NCBI GenBank assembly: GCA_034509425.1
Contig: JAVTVJ010001144.1
Span: 310,001 to 374,000 of the forward strand
Direction: 5' to 3'
DNA: 64,000 nucleotides
From: Eopsaltria australis
Taxonomy: Eukaryota > Chordata > Aves > Passeriformes > Petroicidae
In this document: positions 48,835-60,200 of the stretch, in pieces
Layout of the letters: the number at the start of each line of letters is the position of its first letter
How positions within the stretch are numbered: the first letter of the stretch is position 1
Program-made: the position numbers and the translations under genes
The notes under the pieces: generated by a model
Databases searched by the model: none
Told to the model about the DNA's origin: nothing
The model's input: only the letters and a program-made list of their open reading frames with translations

Positions 48835-49496
48835 ATGGGTGGCATTTCAGTGTTGGGGGTGAAATCGACAGTCCAGCTGAAGTGCATCTACACCAATGCA
48901 TACAGCATGGATAACAAAGAGGAGGAGGTAAAAACCATGGTGCTGCAGGAAAGATTTAACATAGCCACCATCACAGAAATGCAGTGGAATGAGTCACGTG
49001 AGTGGATGCTGCAATGGAATGCTACAGGCTCTTCAGAAGGCATAGACAAGGAAGGAGAGGTGGTGGGTGTCCCTGTACATTGGGGAGTGGTTTGAGAGAG
49101 CTCAAGGATAGGGAAAATAAGGTTGAGTGCCTATGGATAAGAATCAGAGGGAAGGCCATCAATGCAGCGTCCTGGTGGCAGTCTGTCCTAGACCACCTAA
49201 GAAGGATGAAGAGGAAGATGAAGCATTCTAGAGGTGCTTGGCTGCAGTTTCACGATTTCCAGCTCTTGTTCTTGTGGGATACTTTAACTTGCAGAATGTC
49301 TATTGGAAACTCAACACAGTGGACAGGAGTTGGAGGTTCCTGGAGTGTGTGGGGCTTCCTGACACAGCTGGTAAGTGACCTTACCAGGGGCAGTGCCCTG
49401 CTAGACCTGCTGTTTACAAACAGAGAAGGACTGGTGGGAGATGTGGTGGTAAGTGGCCATCTTGGGCACAGAGAAATGACCGTTTTCAATCCTTGA
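48835..49496 (+). pseudogene. CR1 ORF2 remnant, AP-type endonuclease domain
   Basis: The endonuclease nicks target DNA to prime reverse transcription in non-LTR retrotransposons. The first frame (48835-49095) carries the domain start, with Y-T-N-A-Y-S-M and then I-T-E-M-Q-W, whose glutamate is a metal-binding catalytic residue of the family. A frameshift near 49020 moves the reading to another frame with Y-R-L-F-R-R-H-R-Q-G-R-R-G-G-G, a typical CR1 block. The G-D-F-N motif appears as G-Y-F-N near 49273 in yet another frame. The block S-A-L-L-D-L-L-F-T-N (near 49395) follows. Where the catalytic S-D-H is expected, the sequence reads G-H-R-E (near 49465). Several frameshifts and the lost aspartates show it is inactive. 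Confidence 0.85.
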
Positions 49497-49800
49497 TGAA
49501 GTAAGGAAAAGGGTTAACAAGACCTCTGCGTTGGACTTTTGGAGGAGGGACTTTGGCCTGTTCAGGACACTGGTTCAGAAAGTCCCTTGGGTAATAATTC
49601 CTAATTACAGAAGGGTCTAGCAAGGCTGGACACACATTAAGAGGCAAATCTTAAAGGTACAAGAACAGGCTGTCCCTGTGTGCCAAAAGATGAGCCTGCA
49701 GGGAAGAAAACTGACCTGGCTGAACAGAGAGCTTTCACTGGAACTCAGGGGAAAAGAGGGTTATGACCTTCGGAAAAAGTGACAGGCAGCTCTAGAAGAC

Positions 49801-50505
49801 TACATGGATGTTGTTAGGTCATGTAGAGAGGAAGACAGAAAATTTAAAATTCAGCTAGAAGTCAATCTGGCCACTGGTGTGAAAGGTAATAGTAAGTGAC
49901 TTTATAAATCCATCAACAACAAAAGGAGGGTCAAGGAAAATCTCCATCCTTTATTGGATGATGGGGGGAACCTTGTCACCAAGGATGAGGAAAAGGCTGA
50001 GGTGCTTAACACCTTTACCTCACTCTTCAACAGAAAGCCATATTTTCCTACAGGCAACCAGCCCCCTGAGCTGTTAGACAGTGAGCAGAAATGAAGCCCT
50101 GCAATCCAGGAGGAAGTAGTTGGTGATCTGCTGAGCCACTTAGACACTGACAACTCTGTGGGATTGGATGGGGTTCGTCTCATTATATTGACAGAGCTGA
50201 TGAAAGAACTCATCAAGCTACTCTCCATCATTTATCATCAGTTCTGGCTAACCAGGGAAGACCAGGAAGATGGAAGTTGGCCAATGTGATGCCCTTCTAC
50301 AGGAAGGATTAGCTCCAAAGAACTACAGGCTGGAAAGCTTGACCTCAGTGCTCAGGAAAGTTATGAGCAGATTATCTTTAGTATGATCATGTGGAAAGTT
50401 CAGGACAACTAGGGAATCAGGTCCAGCTGTCATGAACTTAGAAAAATTATGTCCTACTTGACCAACTTGATCAACTCTTATGACCAGGTGACCCACCTCA
50501 ATAGA
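49801..50505 (+). pseudogene. CR1 ORF2 remnant, N-terminal reverse transcriptase
   Basis: From 49903 an open run of 63 codons reads Y-K-S-I-N-N-K-R-R-V-K-E-N, then L-V-T-K-D-E-E-K-A-E-V-L-N-T-F near 49975-50020, ending at TGA 50092. The same frame continues after the stop with D-L-L-S-H-L-D (near 50130), G-L-D-G-V and L-S-I-I-Y. These are the standard linker and first RT blocks of CR1. Frameshifted traces of the next blocks follow: W-K-L-A-N-V near 50275, then K-N-Y-R-L-E-S-L-T-S-V. Resemblance ends at Y-D-Q-V-T-H-L near 50500. The palm motifs, including the F/Y-A-D-D catalytic box, are absent. Confidence 0.85.
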
Positions 50506-50689
50506 TTATGATGGTCTTTATTAGTTTAGTAGTTTAATTATCTTTGCTTTAAAATGTCCTCCTTACTAAGAATTTTATTACAACAACAAAATATTTATCA
50601 ATATTTGAATTTTTCTGGGAAGAAAACAGAAAGAAATATTGAAAGAATGGAAAAAAAATAAGGAATTTGGCAAGCAGATGGGATGGAAA

Positions 50690-50910
50690 CGTAAAAAATG
50701 CATAATGACATTTTTAGTGTTATTCATCACATTCAAATTAGTGCCTGTTAACTAAGCAGGGACATTCACATAATCAACCTTTCCTGCAATGAAATTAGAT
50801 AAGACGGTGCTTTCTGGCCTTAAGAAAATCAGTATTGTAATCCTGATTTGTTCAGTTACATGCAAATTCCAGCAGCTGGTTTTGTTGAGGGAAAGAGGAA
50901 ACAAATTCAG
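50690..50910. promoter_or_regulatory. Candidate conserved non-coding element
   Basis: A repeat-free block directly following the broken CR1. It has an octamer ATGCAAAT at 50860-50867 and an E-box CAGCTG at 50873-50878, five bases apart. This is the spacing and texture of vertebrate developmental enhancers, but it rests on two common motifs. Confidence 0.2.
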
Positions 50911-53809
50911 AGTTGAGTAAAAATACTTGCAGAACTCATAACTTTCATATGAACACTTTTAAAGTATTTGTTCTAAACTGAAAGGACAAATTATAGCAGT
51001 AAGCAAGGCAAATCAGCAGTTTTGAATTGTGGTGTTTTGCAAAACTTTCAGGCATAGTTTGGGGCAACTGAATTAAAAAACCTTTTTGAAGAGCACCAGG
51101 TTCACTAAATGGGCATAAATCCATGACCTCCACTGGCTACTTCTGGCTTGTAGTCTTAAGCTGTTCTAATATCTGTAGATTTTAAATTTTTATTCCTGGT
51201 CATAATTTTTCATTATGTTCATTAAACAAACAATTGTGTTTATTATTTTTGTTTGTTTATTTCTAACCTGATTTCAGTCTGTTAAAAACAAAAAAATAAT
51301 GTTCTATCAATCTGATTTTAATTATGAAACTAGGAACAAAATAATTTATTAGGTTTTTGACTGACTTGTGTTCTTGCTCAACTCACATGAACTTCAATAA
51401 ATAAACTCTGAAAAAGGATGAATGCATGTTTCAGAATTTGACTTCCAGTACAGGATTTTTTTGATAGTGTGACTTCAAACTGATGTAGATAAACTGTTAA
51501 ATAATTTTACTAATTGTGAAAAAATACATATCCCTTGAAGGTAATCACCTTTAAGGTGCTACAATACCAAACCCAGACATTGGTCTGGAACAATCATATT
51601 TTTATCATTGTACAAAAGCTTTGTCTTTCCAGCTCTGAAGAATGTTATCATCATCAAGTTTCTCCATGATACTTTGCCTTGGAATTTTATTGTTTGTGAA
51701 AAATTGCTTTATAGAATCACTTCAAATTATTTATTATCTTGTAGAAATAAGTCTTCTGTGGAAAATTACTTCTTGCTCAAAACACATGTATTTCTTTTGC
51801 GCATGTGGAGTTATGTGCATTTTTTAAACTGTATTTTATTTCTCATCATTGTACAGTGAACACAATTCACTTTCCACCTAAGGTTATGCTTTATGTGGTA
51901 GAGGATAAAAATTGTTTGCTAGATTAATCAGTCCTATCACATAGATTTAGAAATAATACAGTAGAAGACGGCAGTTTTAAACATACAAGATTAACAGAAA
52001 AGTTGGATTCACAACTAACATTCTATTGTGATGGTGGACAACATGAAAAATATATAACCAGTTGAGAAAATATTTTTCCATTTTAAAATAATCTTAGCTT
52101 CCAGTAACATTCTAAGCTTGGTCCATCAAAACTTTCCAACATTGGCCTGTAATTTTTTTTTTTAATTCTCAGGTATTGGCCCTTCAAACTAAAACCAAAA
52201 CCAAAACTAACTCATCTGCCCCCCTGCTCCTAAAATATCCTAAATAATTACTTTCAATTTTTTCATTGTTTGAATTGGTGCATTCCTATAAATATTTTAT
52301 GTTTCAGTGACCTGTTACATTCTGAAATTCTCATATTTTAAATGCATGGCTACAGATATTTAACATCTGAATGGAAGTCTGCATATATGGATTCAAAAAA
52401 CAGAGGCACTTCCTACTCAGAATTAATTTTATTTTATCATGTAACACTGAAATATGCTGAAATAATACAGATTGAAACTGAGGGATGAGTGCAGGTAAGA
52501 TAAAGGTACAACACAAAATATGTCAAAAAATGCTCATTGATTCTATATTATACACAGACCAAAAATAAAATCTGTATCTGTGAGTTCATCGAAGCTATTC
52601 AGTCTACCAAAAGGTATTAGCAAAAACCCTTTCCGGCTTTCAAAGTAATCAACCAAGATACAATACCAATCAGCAGGGAGTTTGGACTAAGTACTTACTC
52701 AAGCACACAGACACAAGTTTTAGTTTGACTACCTGGGTCACAGATTAGAAACACGAGCAGAACTACCTTCAGGTCAGTTCTGGCAGAGTAGCTGTCACAT
52801 CAGATGAAACTTCTGGGGGTGGGGGGAAGAGGGTTATGAGCTTTTCCAGTTAAGGTTTCCAAGCAGTAGATTGAACCAAGTGACCTGATAGCTATGGTCC
52901 TGCTTTCTCCTTTGCATGTATGTAAAGCCAGACTTACTTTCACCACACAGGCAGAAACCAGGGAGCATAGGGGGAAAAAAATAGAAAAATCTGATTTTAG
53001 AGGGAAGAAGAAAATTTGGTATCTGCCAGAAGCAGCAGATGCTATAATGGCTTAAGACAGATCTATTTCTTCAAAATTCTCCCTGATTCACGTTTATGCC
53101 CTTTTGTTTCTCCATCTATCCCACATCAAGACAACCAAGTCTGCATCCTTCATGCTTGTGGTAGTGACAATTCAATTTGCTTTTAATGAAAAAGACATCT
53201 TGGTACAGATTTGATGACATACCGTCTTAACCCCTCCTTGGAACAGGTGAGGAGGAAAAGGTGAGACTGTGCTTGGCTCTTTTGTGTCCAGAAAAATTGA
53301 TTCAGCTGGGAAGAAGAAATAGGTCATGTACTTGGATTTGACAATTCTTTATCAGTCCTATCCACTGATATTAGGAAAGTCTTCATTTATTTGTCAGCAA
53401 AAAAAGATTTTTTGTCTCTGAGTTTCTTGCCTTGCCTTGGCTTGTGCCTTGCGTAAAGCAGCCTATGCACAGTCTCCTTATGAAGACTCCAGGTAAAGAT
53501 TCAATAGAGCATTATGGGTTTATGTTTGTATCATCTCTGTTTTGTGAGGATCCCTCCCTCCTCACAGAGAATCTACAAGAGTCTAATTTTGAAAAGAAGG
53601 TGGCAGAAAATGATAGAAACCCTTCCTTATTATCAAGCAGAGAATGTATCTGTGACTCAAATACACTTTCAGTGATCTTTTATTTTTGTTATTTTTCCTC
53701 TGTCACCCGAAGCCTCACACCCTTCTCTACACACAAAATGTCAGTGTCTGCTTCTTTGGCTGTCCATTGTGCATCTGAATGATAACCCTTCATCTGACTC
53801 TCTGCTTGG

Positions 53810-54270
53810 AATTGAAGTTAGGATTGTAATGCAACAATCATCTGCATGGAGTCAATTACTGTAATATTCTACTCAAGAAAGCTGATAATGGAACCTTTTT
53901 TATTTATGTATTTTGAGCAGGACATTTTAGTTTAAGTATCAAAGAAAGATGCCATCGTTAATATTAACCAGAGGCATTTTTATTTTATTAAATTTTTGAA
54001 TTATATTTGCTAGTTCTAATTAGCTGCTTTTATCGTCATAATTTTTAAGGATTTCTATTAGTTCAGGGAGGGAATTTAATTAGAATATGACATTATTTGA
54101 TACTGCAGGGAGACTTTAGATTCAGTAGTTAAAATTAAATAACATAGCCCTAGCCTTTGCAATGTTTTTCAAATTATTTAATTAGCCAATTACAGCTTAT
54201 TTAAGAAGTACACGTTATTTACCTTGAGATACAATTCCCATTGTGGTTTGATTTAGCTGATAGGTTCCAG
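53810..54270. promoter_or_regulatory. Candidate conserved element rich in TAATTA sites
   Basis: Three TAATTA homeodomain cores lie at 54017, 54077 and 54179, with CAATTA at 54187 and a further CAATTA word near 53853. The surrounding sequence lacks simple repeats and transposon traces. Dense homeodomain cores in a repeat-free block of a gene desert are typical of developmental enhancers. AT-rich DNA yields such words by chance too, so this needs a conservation test. Confidence 0.3.
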
Positions 54271-55299
54271 GTTTCTTCAGACAGTATTTGGACATTGTGA
54301 CTTTGACAATCTTCACTGTTGTTAAATGGGCTTAGTAATGTGAATAACAGATCCTACAATGCCATTGGTTTTGTGTATATCCCTGTACTCAAGATTAAAT
54401 TCAAAGTTTCATATGGTTTCCATGAGCATTCTTACTACACTGCAGTAAAACTTATCTGTTCTCCACCTAACTTGTTTTTCTTTCAGTCCATCCAATCTTA
54501 AGGGAAATTTCCAGGGTCATAGAGAAAATAACTAAAAACTATATTTGGGATTCTACAGTCCTACTTCAGTGAACAATTTAGTGTGCTATAAAGAGATTGC
54601 ATTAACTCTAAGCCCTAAAAAAGCCCTTAAGCACAAAAACAGGTCTCTATTTTTTCCTAAAGCATTCAAATATAGCTCAGTTTAAGTAACAAAAGCCAGA
54701 TGAAAAGCCAGAATCACTCAGAGAGGCAGCAGTCTTTGCTTGCTTTATACAGATAGCAAGAGGCCACAGTCTTTCACCCTTTCTCACTCAGAGAATGCAC
54801 ATGGCACCAAGAGTCCTTATGATAGTTATTCTTTAGTCCTGAAAGGTGTGTGAATATACTGCTTTGTTGTACAGGGAATGTTGTATTGCTTTCCAGTTTC
54901 TTTAGGAATGACACTTCACTCAAGCATGGTTACAGTATCCCTGCAATTCAAAAAACCCAGTGGCCTTTCATAGTAGGCTGAGACCTTGTCCTATGGTTAA
55001 ATGAGCAGCATAACAGGCCCTGTGGGAGAAGGCAAGCAGCTCTGTCCCTGCTCACAAAAGGCTTTCTTGCTGAAAGAATGAGTGAAAGCTGCAGTTCTTG
55101 AACGCTATGGCTGAAGGGGGGCAGTGGGCATGCAGCCCTAATTTCTCTCAGCCCATAGTGAGGAACTGCAGCCTGAGGATGCCATTTCATGTTATTTATA
55201 GCTAAGCCTAACTTATAGTTTGGTGATAACCAAAAAGGGGTTTCCCACAGCCATGTCTGGACTAAAAATTACAAGGCTGAAAACTCTTTACCTACTAAC

Positions 55300-55530
55300 T
55301 TTCCCTTATCCCACCTAGGAAGACTCCTCCCCTCGGTGAGCTGTGGGGCTGTCTCTGTATGAAATTCCCCTAACACCAGACTGTCTGACAGCCACCTGCA
55401 GGGTGATGTCCCAGCCTGGCTGGACTTGTCCCCAGGTAGGGGCCTGATGCCTGGCCCTGGGTCAGCCTCGGTGACCCCAGGCTGCTCTGCTCCTGGTTGG
55501 GGCACTGGGATAATCCCTGGCTGGTGAGGC
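55300..55530. other. GC-rich patch, unidentified
   Basis: This block is strikingly richer in G and C than its flanks, with many CCTGG/CCAGG words. CpG is scarce, so it is not a CpG island. It could be part of an old LTR or a non-coding exon. A pyrimidine-rich TACCTTTCAG resembling a splice acceptor lies just to its right, near 55559-55568. No frame on either strand encodes anything I recognise. Confidence 0.4.
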
Positions 55531-57023
55531 CTGTTATGTACTTACCTTTTTTACCTTTACCTTTCAGGTAAAATGCAAGTTGGAGTTTCTCTGTAATGGA
55601 GTAAATACATCCACAGGAAAATTCCTGAGCTGACTGCAGATTGACTTATCCTCTGCAGAAGGGCACTGGTTTACTTACAGAAGGCAAATGAGAATTTCCT
55701 TATTTCTTTCAGCTTTCATTGAAAGTGCTCTGAAAAATACAGTTGCAGAAAAATGAAGTGATAAGTTTCCATGCCTGTATAAATGAATGAACTCGAGTTT
55801 TGTGTGGATTAATAACTTCTGTTTTATTTTACTGAGTTTTTAAAAAGTAAAACGAACATTTATGAACTTACCAAGAAAGGGAAATGTAGAAGGAAGTTAC
55901 ATTATACATTATGAATAACTGCAGCTTGGAGGGGTTAATGATTTAGAACTAGATCTAATAGTCTGTATAAATGCCTACATAGAGAAGGAAATTTTTCATG
56001 ATTTGTAAGAAATTAGATATACAGTAAAATGAATTGTACATTAATTTAAACACCTGCCTTTGACATACTTCTGAGATCGATGTTCTGCTTACTGGCCTTT
56101 CCAAACTTCTTTGCAAAGCAAGAACTCAGGTAAAATCATTTCAAGCAGAAATCATTTGCCACAAGAGCTCAGTAAAACATCTTAACAACATAACTTGCTT
56201 TATAAAAATTCTGCATGAAAAATCTATGACATTTTGGGGTGGTGGACCACATTATACAGGAAATAACTTAATGAACTGATCTTTTTCCTTATTCACACCG
56301 TGTGGAATTTGCTTCTTATTTGCAATTCTGTAGGATTATTACGGCAATGACACCAGTTGCAAATGTGAAACAGTAATCTGAGGACAGCAGTCCTGGAGAA
56401 TGTCAGGTTAGTCCATTTCTCTCATGTGGGTTGCTCACTGGCCTTCTCTCCAGAACTCCAAGGCAGCTGCAACTGAAATTTTGATCCAAGATCTTTGGTG
56501 TAGGAAGGCAAGGGCAGCACCCTCCTACCTGTAGCAGAGGTAGCATCCAGAATCAGAGGTAATTCCCATTCTTTCCTCTGTGCTTGCCATGAGAAAGCTA
56601 ACTGCTTCCCAAACTCTCTCCTTTCTCTTCAAGATTAAAGAAGAGTACTATTTTCCCATTTTACAAGCTTTAAGAGGCTACTTTTTCCCAGTACGCAAGA
56701 AAGCAGAGCAGACAGGAGGTTTTCAGCTCAAGACTGGATTTCACATTATGATTGAAGCCACAGAAATCATTATTTTCTCTATTTTCAATTATTATTAATA
56801 AAAGCTTATAGCAACATTAAGGACTCAAAGCAACATTTGTGGCACTAAAATGCTAGGAAATGCTTAATGATTTAATTTTCTTTGCTATTTCAAGCATATT
56901 TAAACAACACAAGGCCAAATTCTGGTGTGTTGCACAATTGGGAATCAAATTATTAAATCTCTGAGCTATCTTAGTAGATTTTTATGAGGTAGGATTAAAA
57001 CGAGACTTATTATATTTATAATT

Positions 57024-57216
57024 ACAGAACCACAGAATAAGCTGAGTTGGAAGGAACTCAGATGATCAGAATCATCGAGTCCAACTCCTGCCCAGCCCAG
57101 CACCATCTCCAGGAATCACACCATGTACCTGAGAGTAAAGCCCAAACACTTCTTCACTCTTTTGGGCTTGGTGCCGTGACCACTTCCCTGGGAAGCCTGT
57201 TCCAGTGCCCAAAGTT
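57024..57216 (-). mobile_element. CR1 LINE, 3' end fragment
   Basis: The plus strand reads ACAGAACCACAGAATAAG, then GCTGAGTTGGAAGGAACTCA, then ATCATCGAGTCCAACTCCTG, and later a CCTGTTCCAGTGCCC segment. This is the reverse complement of a common avian CR1 3' end. Divergence is modest, so it is one of the younger CR1 copies here, along with 6079-6205. The element's 3' end is at the left. The right edge, after TTCCAGTGCCC, is where the copy was 5'-truncated. The 63-codon plus-strand frame over it is a shadow. Confidence 0.92.
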
Positions 57217-60200
57217 GCATTATTATCTCAAAATTTAACTTCAGTTTCTAGGTTTAGTGGAAATATCTGAAGATGTGAGTATGCACATATGTACACCAAG
57301 ATACTGGACGGACCAGAAACTAAGAAGAAAAGAATACATTATATAAAACAGTTATTTCCCTAAATTTTCTAATCTGTGAAAATGAAAGCTTTCTGTGGGG
57401 TCACACATCCCCTAGCAGCCCTCTGCTGGAAAACAGACCATGATAAAATGGGTTGCACTGGGCATCTGCATGGCTGCCTGTCCATGTGGCCATGCAAGGT
57501 CCTGACTTGCTGGCTCTGCTGTGAGCTACTCAGGAGGCCCACTGACCTGGGAGCCTGAAGCCTCAGTTGTCTGCTTTCCTCTTCCCTAGCAGTTTCTCAG
57601 CTGTCTGGGTTTCCAGAGATTACGAGAAACTCTGGTTCCTGGGAAAGAGCGATATAGCGTGATTAATTCTCCCTCACAAAGAATTACAGCATTTGGAAGT
57701 TTTCTTGCAAAGTGGAGTAGAATCAATTGGTTATAATCTCTTTTTATAATCTCTAATAAATATTTCACCTTTTTATTCTGGAGCAGAAACGTGCTGTAAA
57801 AATACACAGCCAAAATGAAATGTGTTTTGATGTGAATGTATATGAGCCTCTAAGACTGATTTTTTTCCATTACTTGTTAGGCACAAATACCTTCCTAAAG
57901 TTAATGACTACAAATGTATTTTATTACACCTAGAGTTTTGTTTTTGTTATGAAACAAATAAAAATAAAAGTTGGCTCTAGACTCCATATTCTGATTTGAA
58001 GATGATGAAGCAATTTATATTTTGCTACATATCATTTTCTTTATTCTCAATCCCCAGGCATGCTTGACACACAAACAGCAAAAAAAGAAGAGCATTTCTC
58101 ACTTTACTATGCATACAGAAACATACATTGTATTTGGATTCAGATTCTTTCATTTTGTGAGCATTTTAAGAGCTTGCATTTTGAATGGAAAAAGAAATGA
58201 AATTTGATTTTGTGCAGAACAACACATCTGTTGTACCCCAGTCTAGCAAAAAAATCCCACACTCTGCAGCCTAAAATGCTGCCAAGTTTGTGACTGAATT
58301 GGGAGTCATGTCTATTTCACAAGAATGAAAAACCAGGCAAACAAGGTGGTCATAGGACAGCCACCTAATGGGTTGTTTCCAACTTGTGCTTTGGTTCAGC
58401 ATTATTATGGCATTAATACACTGGTTCTGCTTCTGGGAGGAGCTGCAATTCACATTAAACATATTATTTCACATGTAATTTTCAATGGCATTGTGGGCAG
58501 TAACATCAGAGAAAGGTTTTAGTTTGATCCTAAGAGGGTATGATCAGATTAAAACTCATATTCTGTGTTTCTATCAAGACTGAAATGGATTGCAGCATAG
58601 CTGTGAAGACTGAGCCTGCTTCAGGCTCAGAATAAGCTCCTTGGTTAGGAAGTAGCAGTTGTTTCAACACAACATTATCTCCCCATGTTAATTTATTTCA
58701 TTATAGTGATTTATAGTTGATATTGCTTTTGTCTCACCTTGATGGTTGCACAGACATTATTCACTATCAGACATGGTGCCTTTTGTCCAATTTTCTAAAT
58801 GTCACTACTAAAAGAAACTATGCAAAACATTTTAATTAATGCTGAATATAATCAAAGTGAAGAGAAAAATGTTCATTGTACTGCTTCAGGAAAAAAAAAC
58901 CCCGAGTTATAATAAATGAATCCCTTCATGTTCCCATTTCTAGCATACCAATGAACTTTAGAGGTTATTCAAAGAGTGTGATTCCGTTTTCATCATTTAG
59001 GAATATCTAATTTTATAACATTTTTACAATATTTTCTGGTCTTTATGATCTAAGTGTATAACTTATCTTTATTTGTTTGTAAGTTCCATATTTTTAGAAG
59101 AGAAGTTGAAGGGAAACTATAGTATAGAGAAGAAGTATGAGAGAAAATACAGAAATCTTGTCATGCTATGGATTTTCTAATTAGAGTGCTAATAAAGCTT
59201 TATTGAAATGCTAGCATTGTGATAGAGAGATCTTCTGACCTTCATTATCATAATTTTCAGTTCACCTACTATAAATTTTACATAAAATGCTGCTAGAACT
59301 GTTTGTTTTGGTCAGATTATTTTATCTAGGTATTTGTTTGCTAGATTTGCTAGTAATTTATCTGACAGCTCTGGCATTTATGACTTTCTACCTGGGAAAG
59401 AACTTCAAAATAAGTTTCCCACTATACTAGTGCCAAATTACCTTTGTGGTATAACTTTTTATTTTTAGTTCCTTTGTCCAAACCTATGCTTCTCACTAGA
59501 AAATTGTCAGAGCTGCAACTTGAAATGACCCAAATTTATTGTATAAATACACTGAAACGAAAAACCTTGAAGTAGAAGTGCTGCATCCAGTAATCAGAAC
59601 ATAATATTTTTCTCCAGACTGTCAAGAGTTTTCATTTTTATTCTCTTCACATTCATAAAATGGAATTGTAAAGTATAGTACAACCTTGCAACTTTCTAAA
59701 AAAATCGTGTGTGGAATTTTAGAATATGCAGATATAATAATTATTTTTATTGCCATTATTTATTCCACATATGAGAAGTACCTCTTCTAAACCTGATATA
59801 CCAACCTTACAAATTAGTGCATAAGCTAAAGCTATGATTTCTTCCTCCTTTTTTGTTGGTTTCTTTAACAACTCCACCTTAGAAACAAGCTCAATAGAGG
59901 ACTTATTTTGAAAGAATGTTTAGAAGTCAACTCACATTTCTTAAAACCATATTTAAAATTTTCAGACAAATTTGAAAGTATTTTAGAGGAGGATAGACCA
60001 GGAGAATAGGCCAAGTGGATATTCACCTTGGATAAAATTGTGAAGATTGTGCCTTCATAGTGTTTCACTGAGGGCTGAACATGTATAAAACTGTCTCAAA
60101 CTGAGAAATGGAGCAAATGTTATTCTTGCCTACACATTCTGCAATTCATAGTGGTGGAGATTTTAGAGATACAAAAAATTGATCCTTTAAGACAAACAAA

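Larger units (their letters stand above)
48331..50505 (+). mobile_element. CR1 LINE keeping ORF1 end, endonuclease and RT start; 3' part missing
   Basis: This 2.2 kb block carries, in order, the C-terminal part of CR1 ORF1 (esterase-like domain, ending in a stop at 48793-48795), a spacer, the ORF2 endonuclease region (from about 48835) and the N-terminal part of the ORF2 reverse transcriptase. The recognisable sequence stops at an S-Y-D-Q-V-T-H-L segment near 50500, just before the catalytic RT blocks. All reading frames are broken. CR1 copies are normally 5'-truncated and keep their 3' tail. Here the 5' half is present and the last RT blocks, thumb, 3' UTR and octamer end are absent. A later deletion or breakpoint must have removed them, or the copy was made by an unusual route. 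Confidence 0.88.
50506..57023. other. Non-coding DNA with possible conserved blocks
   Basis: About 6.5 kb without a supported gene. Open frames reach 116 codons (53432-53782) but carry no domain. Candidate conserved blocks at 50690-50910 and 53810-54270 and a GC-rich patch at 55300-55530 are listed separately. The part 54690-55250 is mixed in composition and may hold old transposon sequence I could not place. Confidence 0.5.

Noticed and set aside
49002..49496. 164-codon frame as an independent gene
   Set aside because: It covers shifted pieces of the CR1 endonuclease (Y-R-L-F-R-R and L-L-D-L-L-F-T-N blocks), so it is transposon debris.
49902..50231. 109-codon minus-strand frame
   Set aside because: Antisense shadow of the CR1 reverse-transcriptase remnant.
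55300..55530. CpG island
   Set aside because: GC-rich but with very few CpG dinucleotides.
57047..57238. 63-codon plus-strand frame
   Set aside because: Shadow of the reversed CR1 3' end.
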